A stretch of DNA of 64,000 bases. Source: Aliiroseovarius halocynthiae. Its GTDB lineage: Bacteria > Pseudomonadota > Alphaproteobacteria > Rhodobacterales > Rhodobacteraceae. Shown here piece after piece: positions 56,545 to 64,000 of the stretch (position 1 is the stretch's first letter; each line of letters opens with the position of its first letter). A model generated the notes under the pieces. It ran no database searches and was not told the origin of the DNA. It saw only the letters and a program-made list of their open reading frames with translations. The stretch spans positions 1-64,000 of the forward strand of contig NZ_ML660019.1 of NCBI RefSeq assembly GCF_007004645.1, read 5' to 3'. The position numbers were made by a program, and so were the translations under genes.

Positions 56545-57716
56545 TTCGCAATCGCTTCTGCCAAGATCGGCACGGTCTCTTCGTTCAAACCCGCGATGTT
56601 CATGCGCGAGTCTCCGACCATGTAGATGCCGTGATCAACGCGCAGGGCTTCGACCTGTTCGGGCGTGGCGCCGAGGCGCGAGAACATGCCGCGGTGGTCG
56701 GCGATGAAGCCGAAGCGGTCGGACCCGGTGCGGGCGCGCAACTCGCCAGCCAATTTTTCGCGCAGGCCCAGCATGCCGGTGCGAACCTCTTCCAGCTCGG
56801 CCATCCAGTCGGCCTTAAGCCCCTCATCCTCAAGGATCATCGTCACCAGACGGGCGCCGTGATCGGGCGGGAAGCTGAAGTTCTGACGGTTCAGGTGGGT
56901 CAGGTTCTGCTGGGTGATCCCGGCCTGCTCGGCGTTGTCCGAGATGCAGGTCAGCAGACCGGTACGCTCACGATAGATGCCGAAGTTTTTCGAGCAGCTG
57001 GCCGCGATCATTGCTTCCGGCACAGCTTGCGCGATCAGGCGCACGCCAGCGGCATCCTCTTCCAGACCGTCGCCAAAGCCCTGATAGGCAATGTCGATCA
57101 GGGGCGTTGCGCCTTTTTCGACGATCAACGCGGTGACCTCTTTCCACTGAGGCAGGGTCAGGTTCGCGCCGGTCGGGTTGTGGCAGCAGCCGTGCAGCAG
57201 CACTGCGTCGCCCGCCTTGATGCCCTTCAGGTCTTCCATCATCCCGTCGAAGTCAACCGCACGGCTTTCATTGTCGAAGTACCGGTACTCGGCCATGTTC
57301 ATGCCAAGGTGCTTGATGATCGACGGGTGGTTCGGCCAAGTCGGCGCGGACAGCCAGATCGTGGCATCGGGCGAGGCCATCTTGATCAGTTCCACCGCTT
57401 GGTGGATCGCGCCAGTGCCGCCGGGTTGGGCCGCCAACGACAGGCGTTCGGACGGGACAACGTCACCCAGAACCAGCTTCGTCAGCGCGTTGCCATAGGC
57501 GGGATCGCCGGCCAGACCGGTATAGGCTTTGGTGCTTTCGACGTCCCACAGAACCTTTTCGGCCGCTTTCACGGCGCGCATCACGGGGGTGACGCCCTGC
57601 GCGTTCTTGTACACGCCAACGCCGAGGTCAATTTTGCCTTCGCGCGGGTCTTCGCGGTACTGCTGCATCAGCGCCATGATCTTGTCTTTGGGCTGGGCTT
57701 TCAGGTTGGTGAACAT
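56532..57716 (-). CDS. tyrB: Aromatic amino acid / aspartate aminotransferase (class I)
   Basis: The 394-residue PLP enzyme is of the aspartate/tyrosine aminotransferase subfamily Ia. It has the substrate segment YKNAQGVTPVMRAVKAAEK, NPTGANLTLPQW, the PLP Lys in SCSKNFGIYRERTG, and a C-terminal GMFSRLG. It transfers amino groups between aromatic or acidic amino acids and 2-oxo acids. The substrate preference (tyrB versus aspC) cannot be fixed from sequence alone. The sulfurtransferase gene ends four bases upstream, so they are likely co-transcribed. Confidence 0.92.
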   Translation of the reverse strand: MFTNLKAQPKDKIMALMQQYREDPREGKIDLGVGVYKNAQGVTPVMRAVKAAEKVLWDVESTKAYTGLAGDPAYGNALTKLVLGDVVPSERLSLAAQPGGTGAIHQAVELIKMASPDATIWLSAPTWPNHPSIIKHLGMNMAEYRYFDNESRAVDFDGMMEDLKGIKAGDAVLLHGCCHNPTGANLTLPQWKEVTALIVEKGATPLIDIAYQGFGDGLEEDAAGVRLIAQAVPEAMIAASCSKNFGIYRERTGLLTCISDNAEQAGITQQNLTHLNRQNFSFPPDHGARLVTMILEDEGLKADWMAELEEVRTGMLGLREKLAGELRARTGSDRFGFIADHRGMFSRLGATPEQVEALRVDHGIYMVGDSRMNIAGLNEETVPILAEAIAKVGV

Positions 57717-57719
57717 CGT

Positions 57720-58574
57720 CTACTCTCCGGTTTCGACTTTCAGGTCGGAATACATGCCCCATTCGGACCAGCTGCCGTCATAGACCGCGTGGCGGTCATG
57801 GCCCATACGCTCCAGCGCCAAGGCGAGGATGGCGGCTGTCACGCCCGAGCCGCAGCTGAGGATGGCGGGTTTGTCCATGTTGACATTCGCTGCCCCAAAA
57901 ATGGCGCGCATGTCTTCGGGGGGTTTCATCGTGCCGTCCGCGTTCAGAAGCGTCGCAAAAGGCACGTTTTTCGAGTTCGGGATATGACCGGCACGCAGGC
58001 CCTCGCGGGGTTCCGGCACCTCACCGCGGAAACGTTCAGCGCCGCGGGCGTCGATGATTTCGTAATCGCCAAGCTTCGAGGCCGCAGCCACCTGCGTTAC
58101 GTCCTTGATCATATGCGCCTGACGGCTGACGGTCATGTGACGGTCACGAATGACCGGGGGGAGATCCTCGACGGGATGACCCTCGGCTTGCCATTTGGGC
58201 AGGCCGCCATCCAGCACGGCAATGTCCTTGTGCCCCATCAGGCGGAACATCCACCAGACACGGGCGGCGGAAAACAGGCCCATGCCGTCGTAGACCACGA
58301 TCTGGTGGCCGTCGCCCACGCCCATAGCGCGCACGCGGGACATGAATTTTTCTACGGGGGGCATCATATGCGGCAGGTCCGAGCGCAGGTCGGCAATTTC
58401 GTCAATGTCGAAATGACGTGCGCCGGGAATATGCGCGGCGTCATATTCCGCCTTCGCATCCCGTCCCATGTCCGGCATGTACCAACTGGCATCAAGGATG
58501 CGCAGATCCGGGTCTTTCAGATGTTTCGCCAGCCAATCGGTCGATACCAGCGTTTTTGGGTCGCTATGCGGCAT
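57720..58574 (-). CDS. sseA: 3-mercaptopyruvate / thiosulfate sulfurtransferase
   Basis: The 284-residue protein has two rhodanese domains: an inactive first (about 1-130, ASWYMPDMGRDAKAEYDAAHIPGARHFDIDEI) and an active second with the catalytic Cys in ILSCGSGVTAAI. The CGSGVT loop is typical of mercaptopyruvate sulfurtransferases rather than thiosulfate ones. It moves sulfur from 3-mercaptopyruvate to a thiol or cyanide. Its neighbour, an aminotransferase, could make mercaptopyruvate from cysteine, which suggests a joint pathway; that is inference. Confidence 0.93.
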   Translation of the reverse strand: MPHSDPKTLVSTDWLAKHLKDPDLRILDASWYMPDMGRDAKAEYDAAHIPGARHFDIDEIADLRSDLPHMMPPVEKFMSRVRAMGVGDGHQIVVYDGMGLFSAARVWWMFRLMGHKDIAVLDGGLPKWQAEGHPVEDLPPVIRDRHMTVSRQAHMIKDVTQVAAASKLGDYEIIDARGAERFRGEVPEPREGLRAGHIPNSKNVPFATLLNADGTMKPPEDMRAIFGAANVNMDKPAILSCGSGVTAAILALALERMGHDRHAVYDGSWSEWGMYSDLKVETGE

Positions 58575-58654
58575 GGCTTGCCCTCCGGTCAGTGTCTATG
58601 ACTGCCTAGTCCCGGATGGCCAGATAGGCAAGGGATTGCGACCATCAGCGCATG

Positions 58655-58680
58655 AAAAAAGGGGAGGCCGAAGCCTCCCC
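58655..58680 (-). terminator. Terminator of the Gly-rich protein gene
   Basis: On the minus strand GGGGAGGC pairs with GCCTCCCC around TTCG and is followed by six T. Confidence 0.9.
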
Positions 58681-58706
58681 ACCACTCGCTAAAATAACTT
58701 TGGTGC

Positions 58707-58997
58707 TTATTTCGCCAGCATGTTGCGCACAACGCCTACCACAGCAAGCAACACGCCTCCGCCAACACCACCCGAGGCCACTTGGCCCAAGATGGATGCG
58801 ATGTCCAAGCCACCGGCACCGGCCGCGTCAGCAACGCCACCAGCCCCCAGCATCGACAGGATCGAGCCGCCAAGCCCACCGCCGACAATGCCTGCGATCG
58901 AGTTGATCAAAGTGCCTTGGTTTAGGTTTTTCAGAAGACCGCCAGCGACGTTACCGCCAACTGCGCCCGAAACTAGATTGATAAGAAGAGATTCCAT
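58707..58997 (-). CDS. Small Gly/Ala-rich protein, likely membrane-associated
   Basis: The 96-residue product (start MESLLINLVSGAVGGNVAGG) has many GxxxG-like glycine repeats and hydrophobic stretches across its whole length. This suggests glycine-zipper helices packed in or on a membrane. I do not know its function. ATG 58997 has GGGACGC before it. It is a lone gene with a strong terminator between the sulfurtransferase and UPF0178 genes. Confidence 0.65.
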   Translation of the reverse strand: MESLLINLVSGAVGGNVAGGLLKNLNQGTLINSIAGIVGGGLGGSILSMLGAGGVADAAGAGGLDIASILGQVASGGVGGGVLLAVVGVVRNMLAK

Positions 58998-59114
58998 TTC
59001 GCGTCCCTTTTCCACTACGGGGCAACGCCCCTGTCCTGTCTTGCGCCGACTGAACCATGGGCGTGATCTGTACTTAAGGGGAAAGAACGCGAAGAACAGA
59101 CGCTTACGTCTAGG

Positions 59115-59567
59115 TCAATCTGACGGTTTGGACCGGCGAAGCGCGGTGTCCAGTGCTTGGCGGAAACGGGCACGGTCGGCTTTGGAGAACGCCTTGCCCC
59201 CGCCTTGGCGAAACGGGTCAGCGGCGCGTAGATCGGTCATCAGATCCCGCATCGCAAGCTGTTCGCGGACATTGGCTTGGGTGAAGCGCTCGCCGTTATG
59301 GCGCAGCACCTCGGCCCCCGCTTCAACGCATTTCGCCGCAAGTGGGATATCCCCGGTCACCACGACGTCGCCGGGGCCAGCACGATCCGCGATCCACATA
59401 TCGGCCACGTCCGGCCCGTCGGGGACATAGATCATTTCAACCAGCGGGTTTTGCGACGGACGCAACCCACCGTTCGAGACCAGAAACATCTGGGTCTTAT
59501 AGCGGGTCGTGACGGCCTCAGCCTCGGCCTTTACCGGGCAGGCGTCTGCGTCGATGTATAGCGCCAT
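59115..59567 (-). CDS. UPF0178 (YaiI/YqxD) family protein
   Basis: The 150-residue protein fits UPF0178 along its length: [19 protein letters not shown], then [38 protein letters not shown], and [21 protein letters not shown] at the C-terminus. The Asp-rich motifs resemble a PIN-like nuclease, but no activity is established. It begins four bases after the fghA stop, so the two are co-transcribed. Confidence 0.9.
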   Translation of the reverse strand: MALYIDADACPVKAEAEAVTTRYKTQMFLVSNGGLRPSQNPLVEMIYVPDGPDVADMWIADRAGPGDVVVTGDIPLAAKCVEAGAEVLRHNGERFTQANVREQLAMRDLMTDLRAADPFRQGGGKAFSKADRARFRQALDTALRRSKPSD

Positions 59568-59571
59568 CAGA

Positions 59572-60402
59572 TTACGCCCACAAAGCCTCGGCATGGAAGC
59601 TGACGTGGTCTTCCATGAAGGACGAGACGAAGAAATAACTGTGGTCATAGCCTGGCTGCATGCGGAACGTGGCCTCTTGCCGGCGGGTCGCGATGGCGGC
59701 GGCCAGCGTTTCGGGTCTCAGCAGGTCAATGAACTGGTCCTTGGTGCCTGTGTCGATCAGCATTGGACCGTCAAACCCTACATTCTTCATCAGCAGGCTG
59801 GCATCATGCGCGACCCATTTGGTCGTGTCGTCACCCAGATATGCGCCCAGCTGCTTCTTACCCCAATCCGATCCCGTCGGGTTGCAAATCGGCGAGAAGG
59901 CCGAGGCGGACCGGAAGCGGTCAGGCAGAGACATCGCGATAGTCAGCGCGCCATGTCCGCCCATGGAATGGCCAGTAATGCCCTGGCGTTCGGCGTCCAG
60001 TGGGAATTTGCTGAAGACGAGCTCGGGCAGGTCTTCGGTGATATAGTCCCACATCTGGAAATGCGGTGCCCACGGGTCTTGCGTCGCGTTCACATAGAAA
60101 CCCGCCCCTTGTCCCAGATCATAGGCGTCGTCATCCGCTACCCCCGGCCCGCGCGGGCTGGTATCCGGGAATATCAGCGCGATACCTTGTTCGGCTGCCC
60201 ATGCTTGTGCGCCCGCTTTGGTCATCGCGTTTTCATGGGTGCAGGTCAGCCCTGACAGGAACCACAATACCGGAACCGGGCCGTCATCAGCTTCGGCAGG
60301 TTGAAACAGACCAAAAGTCATGTCTGTACCGGTTACATCAGAGGTATGTTTGTACACCCCCTGCGTACCGCCAAAACAGGCGTTTTCCGAAATCATGTCC
60401 AT
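59572..60402 (-). CDS. fghA: S-formylglutathione hydrolase
   Basis: The 276-residue esterase-D-family enzyme splits S-formylglutathione to formate and glutathione, completing formaldehyde detoxification. The nucleophile Ser lies in [13 protein letters not shown], and the catalytic His in YDHSYFF near residue 259. Other family segments are [21 protein letters not shown] and [12 protein letters not shown]. The glutathione-dependent formaldehyde dehydrogenase is not adjacent. It precedes the UPF0178 gene by four bases. Confidence 0.93.
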   Translation of the reverse strand: MDMISENACFGGTQGVYKHTSDVTGTDMTFGLFQPAEADDGPVPVLWFLSGLTCTHENAMTKAGAQAWAAEQGIALIFPDTSPRGPGVADDDAYDLGQGAGFYVNATQDPWAPHFQMWDYITEDLPELVFSKFPLDAERQGITGHSMGGHGALTIAMSLPDRFRSASAFSPICNPTGSDWGKKQLGAYLGDDTTKWVAHDASLLMKNVGFDGPMLIDTGTKDQFIDLLRPETLAAAIATRRQEATFRMQPGYDHSYFFVSSFMEDHVSFHAEALWA

Positions 60403-60438
60403 GGCGCGTTCCTTTCGACAGATGGTATCCCGACCTAA

Positions 60439-61551
60439 TTAAAGCCGGGGTGCTATGGCAATAGGGAATGCACGCAGAGCAAGCGCGATCATGCCCCCCG
60501 CCCACAGAATGCCACCAGCATGATACAGAAATGTCGGATCCGCCATCCAATCCGCAGAGACGCGCAGGCCGGCGCCGATATGCAAAGCGGAAAGAAGAAG
60601 GGTATCGGCGCGAGTCGCCTCGATCGGAAGACCGGAATGGCCCAAAAGCGCGCGCAGCATGACGATGGCGGTCATGCTGCCGATCGCCCCGGCCCCCAGC
60701 GCGTGAAAGGCCTGCCCGACGCTGGCCTTGTCACCAAGGCTGGCGATCGCCAGAAGTGCAAGCCCCACCGCAAGCCACGCATAGGCAGCGTGTTGCGCAA
60801 ATAACAGCGGCTCTTTCCAAACAGATAGTCCACACCACCGGGTCAGACGCAGGGCCTGGGCCAAAGCGGCTAGGCCAGCAGTGATCCCGGTCAGGGTACT
60901 GGTATCGGTGATGACCCAGCTTACAACCGCCAAGATGGTCAGGCCGATGGTTGCCTTATCGACCACGCCAAACCCGGCCGGTATTCGGCTTACCCCGCGT
61001 TTTTTCAACCAGTTTCGGCTGAAGGCAGGCGTAACGCGGCCCCCGATCAACGTCATCAGCAGAAGCGAGATGGCAAAACCCAGTGTCACGCCCAGTTGTG
61101 CGTCCCACCACAGGAATACCATCTGCGCCACCCAAAGGATCGAAATCATAACAGCGACCACGACATTGCGCGTATTGCCGGCTGCCAAGATCTCGCGCAG
61201 GGCCAGCGCAGCAATCACCGGCAGGAAGCAGGCAGTCAGAAGTTGTGCGCCCAACGCGTCAGATGCCGCGAACATTGCGCCGCGCCCAGAAAACCAAAGC
61301 GTGAAAAGAGCCAGCAGCGCAGCCGAAGACAGGGCAGGGCGGCCCGTCCAATTGGGAAGCGCGGTAAACAAAAATCCGGCAATCGCGGCGGGCAAGTATC
61401 CCCACAGCATTTCGTGCTGGTGCCACAAATAGGGATCAGCGGTTGCCGTATCGATCCCCATTCGTGCCAGAAGCCAAAGGGGAATGGACAGCCCTGCGAA
61501 CAGGGCGGCGGCAGGGAAAAACAGGCGATAGGCGCCGGTCAAAAGGATCAT
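60439..61551 (-). CDS. nnrS: NnrS family membrane protein
   Basis: The 370-residue protein has about twelve hydrophobic segments and the NnrS hallmarks: YRLFFPAAALFAGLSIPLW at the start, WHQHEMLWGYLPAAIAGFL with conserved His residues, and LLMTLIGGRVTPAFSRNWL. NnrS is a haem- and copper-containing membrane protein linked to nitric-oxide stress in related bacteria. ATG 61551 overlaps the stop of the upstream AEC transporter gene. No denitrification genes are in the window. Confidence 0.92.
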   Translation of the reverse strand: MILLTGAYRLFFPAAALFAGLSIPLWLLARMGIDTATADPYLWHQHEMLWGYLPAAIAGFLFTALPNWTGRPALSSAALLALFTLWFSGRGAMFAASDALGAQLLTACFLPVIAALALREILAAGNTRNVVVAVMISILWVAQMVFLWWDAQLGVTLGFAISLLLMTLIGGRVTPAFSRNWLKKRGVSRIPAGFGVVDKATIGLTILAVVSWVITDTSTLTGITAGLAALAQALRLTRWCGLSVWKEPLLFAQHAAYAWLAVGLALLAIASLGDKASVGQAFHALGAGAIGSMTAIVMLRALLGHSGLPIEATRADTLLLSALHIGAGLRVSADWMADPTFLYHAGGILWAGGMIALALRAFPIAIAPRL

Positions 61552-62474
61552 GATGTCACCCAAGCGATAATGGCGGACACGGTCAAAACAGAGGCAAGCG
61601 TCGACAAGAGGATCGCTGACGATACGCGCTGCGGTGCAACGCCATAATGCTGTGCCAGAATATAGACATTGCCCGCGACCGGCAGACCCGCCGCGGCCAC
61701 CATGACGCCTGCCATGAAGGGGTCAACGTCGAAAACCAGGAAGGCCAGAACGCCCACAGCCAGCGGATGCAGGATGAGTTTGGCAAAGCTAAGCCAGCCC
61801 GCGACGGTCAAACGCTCTGCCGATTTCGCGGCAAGCGATGCCCCGATGGCGAAAAGTGCCCCCGGGGTCGACGCCCCTGCCAGAAGGTCCAGAAAACGCT
61901 GCACCGGTTCGGCCAAGCCCCACCCGGTGGACGACCACGTAAACCCCAGCGCCATCGAAACGATCATCGGGTTAGAGATCAGCCCCTTGCCAACTGTTCC
62001 CAACACCGCGGGGCTGACACGTCCGTCGCGAGTGCCGGTGATGATGATCACGATCAAACTGCTGAACAGGAACAGATCGACCGCAAGCACCAGCATGACA
62101 GCGGGGATTGCGGTCTCTCCCAACAGAAGCGCCAGCATCGGGACGCCCAGAAATCCGGTGTTTCCGATCACCGCGCATTGCGCTTCGACGGCGGCCTCCT
62201 GTGCACCGCGTTTGCGGAGAAGGGCGACGATGGTTGCAAGGATATAGATCCCCAATCCGCCAAGTGCATAGGCCCAGATGAAAGGCCAGCTGATCACCTC
62301 GGACAGCGACAGATTGGCCGAGAACCGAAACAACATGGCCGACAGGGCGAAATAGAACACGAAGCGGGTCAAATAGGCCGTGGCTTCGGGCGGGAAAAAG
62401 CCGCGCGCAGCGGCGCCAAAGCCCAGCCCGATCAAGGCGAAAAATGGAAGGGTCTGCAAAAGCACGTCGATCAT
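61548..62474 (-). CDS. AEC family transporter
   Basis: The 308-residue protein has ten hydrophobic segments in two groups of five, with GNTGFLGVPMLALLLGETAIPAVML (about 102-126) and FAIGASLAAKSAERL in the second half. This fits the auxin-efflux-carrier family, which exports or imports organic anions. The substrate is unknown. Its stop overlaps nnrS, so both lie in one operon. Confidence 0.87.
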   Translation of the reverse strand: MIDVLLQTLPFFALIGLGFGAAARGFFPPEATAYLTRFVFYFALSAMLFRFSANLSLSEVISWPFIWAYALGGLGIYILATIVALLRKRGAQEAAVEAQCAVIGNTGFLGVPMLALLLGETAIPAVMLVLAVDLFLFSSLIVIIITGTRDGRVSPAVLGTVGKGLISNPMIVSMALGFTWSSTGWGLAEPVQRFLDLLAGASTPGALFAIGASLAAKSAERLTVAGWLSFAKLILHPLAVGVLAFLVFDVDPFMAGVMVAAAGLPVAGNVYILAQHYGVAPQRVSSAILLSTLASVLTVSAIIAWVTS

Positions 62475-62518
62475 GCGCCAAGCCCTAGCATGGGGGATTT
62501 CAGTTGACCATGCGGCGC

Positions 62519-62833
62519 TTAGGCAGGCCGGGGATCCTCAAGTAACTCGACCTCGATAAAGGCGCATTCGAAGTCATTTCCGCTGATGACGTCATGTTCC
62601 ACACCGGCCTTGCGCTCATAAGGGATGCCGTTGCGAAGTGTCGCCTCGGCCCGCGTTCCGTCGGGAAGATCGATATGAAGCACGCCGTCAAACCTTGGGA
62701 TGACAAGATAGTCGTGGGTATGCCGGTGCCAGCCGGTGTTGTCGCCCATCTTGGCAAACCGCCATTCCGTGACGCGCATCCGGTCGTTTTCCAAGAGCAC
62801 CGTTCCCACGGCGGTTCCATTAGCGTCACACAT
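62519..62833 (-). CDS. Cupin domain protein
   Basis: The 104-residue protein is a single cupin barrel: NTGWHRHTHDYLVIPRFDG supplies the metal-binding His residues, and ERKAGVEHDVISG a later His. It could be a small metal-dependent enzyme or a sugar or ligand binder; no substrate is clear. It lies between the AEC gene and mbfA on the minus strand, separated by gaps of 44 and about 80 bases. Confidence 0.85.
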   Translation of the reverse strand: MCDANGTAVGTVLLENDRMRVTEWRFAKMGDNTGWHRHTHDYLVIPRFDGVLHIDLPDGTRAEATLRNGIPYERKAGVEHDVISGNDFECAFIEVELLEDPRPA

Positions 62834-62912
62834 GATCGCCTCCTCGCTGGGGCATCCTGCGATTGGTATGGGGTTTCAGCTATCGCCAGTCGCGATGAAA
62901 CATCGGACCAGC

Positions 62913-63890
62913 CTAGCCGCCGCCAATAATAGCACCTGCCGCAAAAACCAGTGCCCCGCCCACGACGACTTGCAATGTCGCCCGCATGAACGGGGTCTGC
63001 ATAAAGCGGTTCTGGATCCAGACGATGGCCCACAGTTCGACGAAAACGACGATGATTGCGATGGTCGTGGCGGTCCAGAAATCGGTGATCAGATAGGGCA
63101 TGGCATGCCCCAATCCGCCCAGTGTCGTCATGATGCCCGAGGCAAAGCCACGCTTCACGGGGCTGCCGCGCCCCGACAGTTCGCCGTCATCGGATGCGGC
63201 TTCGGTGAACCCCATCGAAATCCCCGCACCAACACTGGCGGCCAGACCCACCAGAAATGTCGTGTGCGTGTCTTGCGTGGCAAAGGCCGTCGCGAAAATC
63301 GGCGCGAGGGTTGAGACCGAGCCGTCCATGAGCCCCGCCAGCCCCGGCTGTACCCATGTCAGGATAAACTGCCGGTGGGCGGCCTCGTCTTCGGTTTCGC
63401 GCGCGTTGTCGTCCAGATGCTGCGCTTCCAAGTCGCCTGCGACATGGGCGTGGTCGGCCTCGGCTGCTGCCAAGTCACCCAACAGCTTTCGGGTGTTGGC
63501 GTCCGCAGTGCGGTCGGCTGCTTTACGATAGAATTGCTCGGCCTGGCGTTCCATCTCGCGCGCTTCGGCACGGATGGTTTCCAGCCCCAGATTTTCGACC
63601 AGCCAAATGGGGCGGCGGGCATAGAACCCGGCCACATGTTCGCGCCGGATCAACGGGATCACATCGCCAAACCGCGCTTTGTGAGCTTCGATCAGTATCC
63701 GGCGGTGCTCGTCTTCTTCTTCGGCCATGCCATCAAACACTTTCGCAGATGATGGAAATTCCTCGCGCAGATGTTCCGCATACTGCCGATAAATCCGCGC
63801 ATCGTCTTCCTCGTTCGAGATGGCCAGTGCGAGGATTTCCTGTTCAGACAGATCCGAGAAGCGGCGGCGATGGAGGGTAGCGGACAGCAT
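62913..63890 (-). CDS. mbfA: Membrane-bound ferritin-like iron exporter MbfA
   Basis: The 325-residue protein joins a ferritin-like domain (about 15-165, with NEEDDARIYRQY, AEEEDEHRRI and ADHAHVAG supplying di-iron Glu and His) to a VIT1/CCC1-type membrane domain (about 178-325, GLAGLMDGSVSTLAPIFATAF and later segments). This is the MbfA plan known from rhizobia, where it exports iron and is repressed by Irr when iron is low. A perfect iron control element lies 15 bases before the ATG, which fits that control. Confidence 0.95.
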   Translation of the reverse strand: MLSATLHRRRFSDLSEQEILALAISNEEDDARIYRQYAEHLREEFPSSAKVFDGMAEEEDEHRRILIEAHKARFGDVIPLIRREHVAGFYARRPIWLVENLGLETIRAEAREMERQAEQFYRKAADRTADANTRKLLGDLAAAEADHAHVAGDLEAQHLDDNARETEDEAAHRQFILTWVQPGLAGLMDGSVSTLAPIFATAFATQDTHTTFLVGLAASVGAGISMGFTEAASDDGELSGRGSPVKRGFASGIMTTLGGLGHAMPYLITDFWTATTIAIIVVFVELWAIVWIQNRFMQTPFMRATLQVVVGGALVFAAGAIIGGG

Positions 63891-63904
63891 GGAAAGCCTC
63901 TGAG

Positions 63905-63919
63905 TTAGAATGATTCTAA
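63905..63919. promoter_or_regulatory. Iron control element (Irr box) before mbfA
   Basis: TTAGAATGATTCTAA is a perfect 15-bp inverted repeat centred at 63912 and matches the Irr/ICE pattern TTAGAA-N3-TTCTAA. It lies 15 bases before the mbfA ATG, where a bound repressor would block transcription or initiation. Confidence 0.85.
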
Positions 63920-63989
63920 TTTAGGGGTTTGAAGCGGGAAGGCAAGATCGTTTTGTCATGCGAAACAACCTTTGATAGAGGGGGTGAGC

Positions 63990-64000
63990 GTGATTCACCA
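63990..64000 (+). CDS. Possible start of a gene running off the window
   Basis: GAGGGGGTGAGC at 63979-63989 precedes a GTG at 63990, which would start a plus-strand gene divergent from mbfA. Only four codons are visible, so this is tentative. Confidence 0.25.

Noticed and set aside
56631-58601. A 656-codon plus-strand frame
   Set aside because: It runs antisense to the aminotransferase and sulfurtransferase genes, which have clear families and motifs; long antisense frames are expected in GC-rich coding DNA.

Overview
The window looks like a chromosomal segment of a marine alphaproteobacterium of the Rhodobacteraceae (Roseobacter group). The evidence is the codon and base composition, alphaproteobacterial tRNAs, and many small families typical of that group (DUF6478, DUF6868, DUF1244, YtoQ, an N-formylglutamate amidohydrolase divergent from pyruvate kinase, and an Irr-type iron box in front of mbfA). 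This is inference from protein families and gene order; no database search was run. No CRISPR array, rRNA, intact insertion sequence, prophage or recognisable defence system was found.

Layout. 1-4240 is a worn accessory edge. It holds a small membrane protein, an NTF2-like protein, a truncated FAD oxidoreductase fused to the tail of a serine recombinase beside the initiator tRNA-Met, a PagL-like lipid A deacylase, a frameshifted D-amino-acid transaminase relic, and a DUF5671 pair. 4240-9110 is core: a hydrolase, DUF1244, DUF6868, N-formylglutamate amidohydrolase, pyk, rpmI and rplT. 9111-11082 is an insertion-like unit: a GT-C glycosyltransferase gene bounded by rplT's real 3' end and a second, diverged copy of that 3' end with its terminator. 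11198-17634 holds a GNAT gene, a DGPF protein with its ECF42 sigma factor, and pheS-pheT split by an SMI1/KNR4 gene. 17749-30173 carries ytoQ, mscL, elongator tRNA-Met, ald with its divergent Lrp regulator, an MFS transporter, zapE, folC-accD, a CPBP protease, a lipoprotein and a three-gene Roseobacter cluster ending in DUF523.

30353-46832 carries fadH, a LysR regulator, an overlapping OmpA/peroxidase-like/GNAT/CinA-like operon, sfsA-map, an unknown 413-residue protein, an orphan TRAP binding protein, rsmD with a ferredoxin reductase, a peroxiredoxin, a FemAB-like protein, a phosphodiesterase and RidA. 46951-64000 carries a type I secretion ABC/HlyD pair, mlaA-mlaC, a class A penicillin-binding protein, glnK-amtB, an aromatic aminotransferase with a sulfurtransferase, fghA, nnrS, an AEC transporter, a cupin and the iron exporter mbfA under an iron control element.

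Functional themes are translation (rpmI, rplT, pheS, pheT, map, rsmD, two tRNA-Met genes), envelope biology (PBP1A, MlaA/MlaC, OmpA, PagL-like, GT-C transferase, T1SS), nitrogen and amino-acid metabolism (glnK-amtB, ald-lrp, tyrB), and lipid and folate synthesis (accD, folC). The strongest signals needing explanation are the rplT 3'-end duplication around a cargo gene, the gene lodged inside the pheST operon, and several structured intergenic regions (20768-20806, 24032-24301, 30172-30273, 32385-32458).
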